Shown here in pieces: positions 56,755-64,000 of a stretch of 64,000 bases of DNA. A model generated the notes under the pieces. The model worked only from the letters and a program-made list of their open reading frames with translations. It was not told the origin of the DNA and did no database searches. The stretch is taken from assembly GCA_028673005.1 (NCBI GenBank), contig CM054114.1, positions 23,899,369 through 23,963,368 of the forward strand, given 5' to 3'. Position numbers and translations under genes: made by a program. Position 1 is the first letter of the stretch. Every line of letters starts with the position of its first letter. Source of the DNA: Tanypteryx hageni (Eukaryota > Arthropoda > Insecta > Odonata > Petaluridae).

Positions 56755-57361
56755 CAGTAGATCATCGAGTATCCGGCGCAATGGGGGGATGGGGTCACCA
56801 GATTCTCAAAAATGCTGGATAATCATATCAAAATTTTTATACAGCTTATTTTTGAACATTCTTTTACAACATTGTATTCAACACTTCAGAGTGATTGCAT
56901 GGGTATCAGGTGATATAAAGTACACAATGTAGTGGTGATATAGAATACATTTCTGCCATATTGCCGAAGAAGTGGTAAGCAAGAAAAAGGCCATTAAAAT
57001 CATTCACAAATTGCATACGTATAAGTGAGAGAAATACTCCCATGGGATGGAAGAAGCGATATGTATAAAAGAGAATTATGTACAATTCAGTATGTGTGGG
57101 TATGATTTGGCATAGTGTTTCGCGGGGATTACAAAAAATATGGATAAACCAGTATTAGGTATAACTGGGTTACATATATCCCAGATCCTACTGTACTAAT
57201 TGCAGTTGTTCCAAAATGTCTTGGCACCAGACGGTGCGGTATCGCCGGACTGATACTGCCATTGATGTGATTCTCTGGTGAATGCCGAATTACTAGCAAC
57301 TTTCACCAGATTGGCCAGGACTGCTGGATAATGTTGGAAGTCGGATAATTGATGATATTAC
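56755..57361. mobile_element. Short TIR element, copy 2
   Basis: Counterpart of 10338-10944. Confidence 0.5.
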
Positions 57362-58915
57362 ATATTTTTGGCAATTACTTTTTGTAGACATGTTCAAATG
57401 AATATATATCAATTTTTATAAAATAGTGCATACATGTAATTTGTAATGCTTAATTTCTTAACTTTCTGAGAAATTAATTTCTTTCCCCAAAAACCCAATT
57501 TTATCATAGTTTGAGAATATATTACTTATATTTAACTTCTCTTGCTCTCAAGCATGCTAATTGATTAGATTTTGAGACATTTATTAGGGCTAATTTAAAA
57601 TTTGCTAATGCAAAATGAATCTCTTCCAACTCTAAACCAAAGCAATATCCCATTTTTATTGGCAGGCTCACATCACTTGTTAAAGCTGGAATAGTACGTC
57701 ATCTCATACAATCGGATCTCCCTCAGTCAGAGATCTGTACGTTGGACCTAAGAAACAAAGATAGGCAATTGTGTAGTCTGACCTAATTACAACATACCAA
57801 GCAGTGGGGATTAGCCTTCTGGTGGCAGCTGTGGCCTTCTTTGCAGAGAAGACGATAAACTTGTGGATCAAGTGGAAATGCAGTAAATCAAAGAAGAAAT
57901 TATTTAAAAGAAAAATGAAGCCTCCAATTGTTAATACTTTGTCTGTGTATCCCTGGTTTACAGGGAAGCGTACTAGGAAAGATAATAATGAAAATTATAG
58001 ACACTGAAGAGATAGACAGGCTGAATGAGAAAATAAGAGCATAGAAAGTGATGATCTGACATGTGAGAAATTGGGTGGTAAATTGAATACATGCAATGGA
58101 CGGGAATATATATAAAAGTTGGAATTGAGGAATGGAGCACAACAGCCATGCTAACACCAATCAGAGCTCCATCGGCAGTCGTGTTTGATAAAGTTTACAA
58201 GGAATAAAATTTATTTGCCTTTAGGTAAAATGAGGGAAATAGACATCAAGAAGTAATAGAACAGCTTTTGTAAAAGAATGTGTAATTTTTGAACTTTTGA
58301 TGAAGTCATGATTTGAAAAAAAAAATACTTTTCTAGGCTACTGAAAGAGAAACATCTTATTTTTAGTTAACAGGTAATAATTATCCAATATGTGTTATTA
58401 TCCTTCATTCTAAAATAGCTATTTATGCAAAAAATTCAAACATCTTGTTGATGACTTTTACATATATCTTGTTATTTTAATGGCTTGGGAAAGAGGAACA
58501 TTCAATAGCCATCAAAAGTGTGGGAAAATTCAATGCCTATTTAGGTATCAAACATTATGGTAGATTGCAAATTGTTTGACGACTCTTGAAGATTGTAGAA
58601 TGCCTTGTATTTGCAACTTTTATGGAATAAATGAAATGAAATAAAGAACATTTGGTATTTGCTTAATTGTTATAATGGGTGTAAAGGAGTAAGGATTAAT
58701 CTATGTGGGCAGATGTTATTTCAGATGCACCTTTCACCATTAACATTAAAAGATTTATTGTAACATAAATCGATACACCTACTTACATTTGTTTGGTAAC
58801 CAAGATGTTTATTGATGGAATAATATGATCCGAAGATCCTATGCAGACAGGCATAAGCTGTAAAGGTGGCCCAACCAAGGAAACATCCACATTCAGAAAC
58901 GAGAGAAATTGTTCT

Positions 58916-58986
58916 GCTACGATAGTTCAGAGGTAGAATATCCGCCCGGCAAGTGGAAGACCCGGGTTTGATTCCCGGTCATAGCA
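58916..58986 (+). tRNA. tRNA-Gly-like gene or pseudogene, copy 2
   Basis: Identical to 12499-12569, including the CCGGCAA anticodon loop, the acceptor mismatch and the following T6. The first difference is just downstream (TTTTTTCTCG against TTTTTTCACG). Confidence 0.65.
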
Positions 58987-61900
58987 GACTTTTTTCTCGT
59001 TCAAAATTATTCCCAAGATGTTTATTGTTTACATTTTGCCTAATAGTATTGACATAATCCACATAATTTTATTGCTGCTGTAAAGGCTTTGGTGCATCTA
59101 TCCATGTGAATATTAAGTAAGAAGTTAATGCGTAATTATATTAATGATAAAACTTTACAATACAATAGATAAAATAGTAAATGTTAATGTAAACATCGCT
59201 TGCATAATTAAGGAAAGGGGAACGTTTGGTAAACTTGGGGTACCCAACACTGAAAGTAAGTAAATTTCAGAATTTATTATATTAGTTTTATTGTAATATG
59301 ACATCAAAAGTGATATCAATAAAAATCGTTTGCTACTTAAAAGAAAACCCCTCCCTGAGCAAAGCGGGATGTTTCAGCTAGTTTATTATAACTTTGACTA
59401 ACCACAATTACACAAATTCACTATCAAATCCAGTTGTTTACAGCACTGGTACATGCACTGGTATTTACTGCGACTAACTGACGGAATCAGCCCAAATATT
59501 GCATTGTGTGTGTAAACATGAAGGCAGCTTGAAACATGGTGAACTGAATGGGTGACAGGGATGGCACTTGGGGTAGGCAACATGCCCGACCGCACAGGAT
59601 ATCAATGGAACAGAAAGTTGATAACAATGGAACATGACTCTTCTCGGAACTGAAATAAAAATCATTCTTTCCTCATGTATAATAGTTCATAAGTATTTCT
59701 GACTTTTGAATCTCTGTTTTACTTCTCCCCAAATTTTGAGACCCTGGGCCAAGGCCCATATTGTCTTCCCCTCAAGACGCTATGATCAGACCTTCACTTA
59801 ATCTTGATATAGACGAGCAGAAACCTCAGCATCTCCTCCAGCAATTTTCAACTCTATCTTTGCCTATAAGATGCTTAGTCTCTACAATAATTGTATTTAA
59901 ACCTATTCATTTTGTGGAACTACCTTTTTCTTTCATATGAAAAATAGTCTCTTTGTAACTTATTTCACTCAAGCAATCTTGTCTTAACCAAACTTCCCAT
60001 TAGACTAAAATATCGGTTTTTATCTCTAACATAATATTTTATAATTTTGCTGCACTAAGCATTGTCCTATTATTCTAAATTATAATCTGAGGTTGATTAT
60101 TCTTTAATTCCTGATTGAGCAATTTAAGCATTTCCTGGGACAATGACCAAGATGCCGTAAAATATTCAACATCGTTGGATACAGTAATCATCCAATAGGC
60201 ATTGTTAGTTTATGCATCATGACTCATCCCTATTAATATTAAAAATAGTAACAATTTAATTCAAGGATTTATTGAACATATTAGCATAGTGATTTCGACA
60301 GTTAATCCAGATCTTTGCTTTACACAAGTCAAATAGTTCAACTTAGCACAGTATGACTGTGTGGAGCAGAATATTCACGATTGAAAGGAATTTATTTCTC
60401 AGAGAGCTTTAGAGTCTGATTCGACTCTTATTTCTGGATATTATTATAGTTGAAATAGGACAACATTTAGGTATGATACAGATAGGAGTAAGCTATTTTT
60501 AATTAAGGCATTACTGGTTTTTAGTCCTTTATATTTCATTCAGGGAACAGAATCAACTTGATATTCTGTGAAAAGTTGACTCATATCACTTCTACTTTTT
60601 CTATTTAAAATATTAAACAATATCAAGATGCAAATCTAACAATTGTATCATTGCAAAAAAATTTAGGTTATCCACTGGGTATTCCTCAAGCAAATCAATA
60701 GTAATTAAGGATAAAAATAAAGAATTTGGATAAACTACTGTTAGAAACAATGGAAAAGTTTGGCGTGCTTAATGTAGCCATTCATTGAATGTGATTTGTT
60801 TTACATATAACTAGAAGAACCCATTCTTTGCCTTTTGTTTATAATTGACACCTTGAAAAGCTTCCTTAGGTAGGTATTAATGATCTTTTGTGACTCTGAA
60901 ATCATAACTTTATCTTCTTTGACATCCATAATTTTGAAAAACATACTGAAAACACTTTTACAATATTTATTCAAGAATTGTTGATGGCCTTCCTACTAGG
61001 CGAAATTATACACAAATTTTTTTGGTTACTTACCCTTGAATGCCTTGTGTAAAACTGATGATGAGAAGAGCATTAGGCACATAAATAGATGCCAAAAACT
61101 TGTAGTGTTTGACCTTGGACCTTATAAATGGTCATTGTAAAACAAACCTTTACTGGATATTGACAATGTTTGAATTGAAAAGGGTTAGTCACAAGAAATT
61201 ATGGGAATATGTGGTATAAAAACACTGTCCTTTTGCACATCAGTGATACATTTCCATTTTTGTTTACAATGGCACTATAAATAGTATATCATAATTTCTT
61301 CTTCTAGTGATGTCTTATGACAGGTTTTACCAATTCAGACCGGACACACACACACACAGCAGGGAGGAGGGAAACCCAATGCCGGCATTATCCTGCTGCT
61401 TTGAAAGAGCACCGAGGGAGTAAACTGCTTAATGTCCCTTCCGAAGGATGGGGGTGCTGATTTTTGCACGGTCTCCTCAAACCACGTAAGTCGGAGGGGT
61501 GAACTCAGAAAAAATCCCACTTTCACAGGATTGGATTTTCTGGGTGTTCCTACAGTGGTAGAATGTCTTTTCTTATTCAAATCTTTAAGCAAACAGACTT
61601 TAACTCACTTTTTGTGCTGAAGAGGGGTTTTCTTCTAGAAAGTGATGCACTGTTAGTGGTCAACAACTGTAAGGGAGAAACCCTCAGAAAAATATTCATC
61701 AAGTTGGATGAGAAGAATATATTTGTAGTAGGAAGGTTCACTGATTGAAGGAGCTTTGAGACATCTGTAATTTATGGCAGAAACTTAATGCACAAAAAAT
61801 TAAGTAATTGTAAAAGTAGATGTTGCTGTACACGATTGATCAATTAAAATGCTCATTAAATCAACTTTAAAGATGCTTCTAAGTAGAAAATCTCTGCTCA

Positions 61901-62853
61901 GAAACATTAATGCCTATTACATTATTTTCAATAGGAAAAATATTATGCATTTTTGATTTACACAATGATTTTCAGGAATGCAACTCTTGCATAAATCAGG
62001 GGATACCTGTATTTGCATAGAAATATTAATACTCCCTGAATTTCTTAGTTTTTTATGGGGTTGTTAAGCATACAGTTTAGATAACATCTGAATTTCATCT
62101 TATAAATATCTGTGAATGATGAAAATGTCAGTTTTTTATATTTAAAAATCTATAAAAACCGATAAAATCTCTAAAAAAGGATAAAATCCATGGAAGCGGC
62201 AGCCCTGTGTATATATGCAGTGAAGCCTCTATAATCTGATCTAATCGGTGCAACTGTGTGTTTGGATTATCAAGGTGTTCAGATTGCTGGATTCTAAGTA
62301 AATGACTATGTTTTTAAGAAAATAAACGGTGCAATATACATTGCACAAACATTCTCATATACCTATATATGTTTGTTCTCACTACATTCTTCCTCGAAAT
62401 TAACTGTGTGTGCTTGGCGATTCACTGCCAATTATGTTAATAATGCATAGCAACAGGACCAAAGCGACTGACACCATCAACCTCTCACGTCTAATACATC
62501 TCACCAAGCACGCAACCAGGATTTTCTCTTAGGAGGGGTTCAGCCCTAAAATTTCATGAGTAGATTGCTAGTTGTTAGAAACTTCACACAATATAAATAT
62601 GCGTAATTCAATAAGTATCTGTATAATGATTATAAATTGTAAGCTGAGAGAAATAGAAAATATAAAAAGTCAAAAGAGTATATTTCCTGTATATTTATAA
62701 GGCTAGTAAGAGATTTTTAAATAGAGGCTAAAGCCCGTCAGCCCCTCCCTCTTGGTGAACCCCTGCCTCTCACTGATGGAATTTTATATTTGGGAATCCC
62801 TGGGTGCCCTCTCCCTTCTGACGCATGCGCTGAGCATCTTGTACAGAAATAAT

Positions 62854-63762
62854 GCCACTGGATAATATATGGCAACTGTTTTTGGTCACATGGCTTAGTT
62901 AGTATTATTGGTGACATCAGATGGATGGATTTTAATCGAAATCCTTGGAGCCATTTTTGAGTAAATCAAATTTTGTTTCAAAATATCCAAGAATAAAGTA
63001 CCCTTAGTTGTTGCACAATATTGTTTAGCTTTTCAGAATGTCTTTTATGAATGATATTATCCATAAATATGAGATATCATTCGATTTAGTTTAACTGTAA
63101 GGCTGTAGTAAGAGTTGGAATGGATCGTGGCGGAGGCGTGACATCATAAGGCTTAGGTAAGGTAGCTTAGCATACATTGTAATGTCACTGGATGCCATAT
63201 AGTGATTTCAAGAGACATGGTTTATGCAGTATTATTTGTGACATCAGGCTCTACATTTGGATTGATTTTAATCAAATTCTCTTGAGCCATTTTTGAGTAA
63301 ATCAGATTTTTCTAAAAATCACCAAGAATAAACTACCCTTTATTTTTGTGCAATATCATTTATGAAAAAAGAGTCTGCAAAAGATGATATACGAGGTGCT
63401 ACCCAAAATGCACCAGCGCACACGTCACTTGTTATTAGGCAGTTCCTGGCTTCCAAAAACATGACAGTCATCCCCCATCCTCCCTACTCTCCTGACCTCA
63501 CCCCCCTGCGACTTTTTCCTGTTCCCCAAAATGAAACTCTGGCTGAAAGGGCGATGTTTGGACACAATTGAGGAGATCTGGGCAGAATCGTAAGAGGTGC
63601 TTAACATGCTCACACTTGCGGACTTCCAAGGATGCTTCACATCATGGAAAAAAATTCTGGGGACAGTGGAAATTAGGACTTAGCGTAAGTAATTTTTTTT
63701 ATGCACAAATTTCTGGAACTTTTGGGTAGCACCTCGTATTGCACAAATTCCAGATACCATTC
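62854..63762 (+). repeat. ~330-bp direct tandem repeat, copy 2
   Basis: Counterpart of 16437-17345, again with the second unit split by the mariner remnant. Confidence 0.7.
63392..63736 (+). mobile_element. Internally deleted mariner element, copy 2
   Basis: Counterpart of 16975-17319 with identical TIRs and TA flanks, so the insertion predates the duplication. Confidence 0.9.
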
Positions 63763-64000
63763 GATTTTATGTGCATGTTTGGGCCTTAGTACTGCAAACA
63801 GACAGACGGCATGGCGAAAACCACTTTTATGGACTCGGGGACACCTAAAATGTGCAAAATCTCTAAGTCAAACTTTTTTCAAGATTTCAGTACTTTTCTA
63901 AATACTACATATATGAGAAAGTAAAAATATTTATTATAATGTATAGTAGGTATATATAGTATAGTATCTTGCAATGCCCCACTTAATTGATACTGTAATC

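Overview
The window is eukaryotic nuclear DNA, very probably from an insect. It is AT-rich and has almost no long host ORFs. What it does have is decayed transposons of types common in arthropods: RTE-like and CR1/Jockey-group LINEs, Penelope-like elements (PLEs), piggyBac, pogo/Tigger, hAT, mariner, TIR elements and tRNA-derived repeats. The species cannot be named from the sequence. No prokaryotic operons, CRISPR arrays or rRNA genes are visible.

The main architectural feature is a direct duplication of at least 17.6 kb. Positions 1-17583 reappear at 46392-64000 in the same orientation, offset by about 46.4 kb. Both ends run off the window. Between the copies, the three (AT)n/(CA)n tracts and an 18-bp minisatellite differ strongly in length. 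Over most of the unit substitutions are rare (about 0.2% by eye), but the first ~1.6 kb is nearer 1%. This is either a young segmental duplication or two haplotypes placed in tandem by an assembler.

Layout of the duplicated unit (copy 1 / copy 2): 5' part of an RTE-like LINE on the minus strand; a tRNA-derived head; (AT)n tracts around a ~180-bp repeat with a hammerhead-like core; a G-rich minisatellite that reads as an acidic Gly/Glu repeat; a TA-flanked TIR element (4733-5774); a decayed PLE with inverted arms (7386-8440); two more TIR elements (8743-10183 and 10338-10944); a tRNA-Gly-like gene (12499-12569); and a tandem ~330-bp repeat carrying a deleted mariner (16975-17319).

The unique middle (17584-46391) holds: a second RTE-like LINE whose endonuclease ORF is fused in frame to a pogo transposase C-terminus (18077-19393); a hAT fragment; an unrecognised GC-richer block (21050-22100); a complete piggyBac with TTAA ends but a broken transposase (22398-24634); LINE fragments; a second pogo/Tigger (26329-28219); a LINE with an intact EN-RT ORF (30671-33769) ending in a (TATC)n tail; a candidate host exon encoding a transmembrane helix (36271-36434); a hAT split by a TIR MITE; a diverged ~292-bp tandem repeat; a deletion-derivative piggyBac (39529-40759); more LINE debris; and a near-full-length RTE-like LINE (43597-47245, minus) interrupted by a PLE 3' end that carries a hammerhead ribozyme core.

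The window therefore reads as a nested transposon landscape with one probable host exon, not a functional gene cluster. The items most worth a second look are the duplication, the chimeric endonuclease-pogo ORF, the transmembrane exon and the PLE hammerhead inside the RTE.
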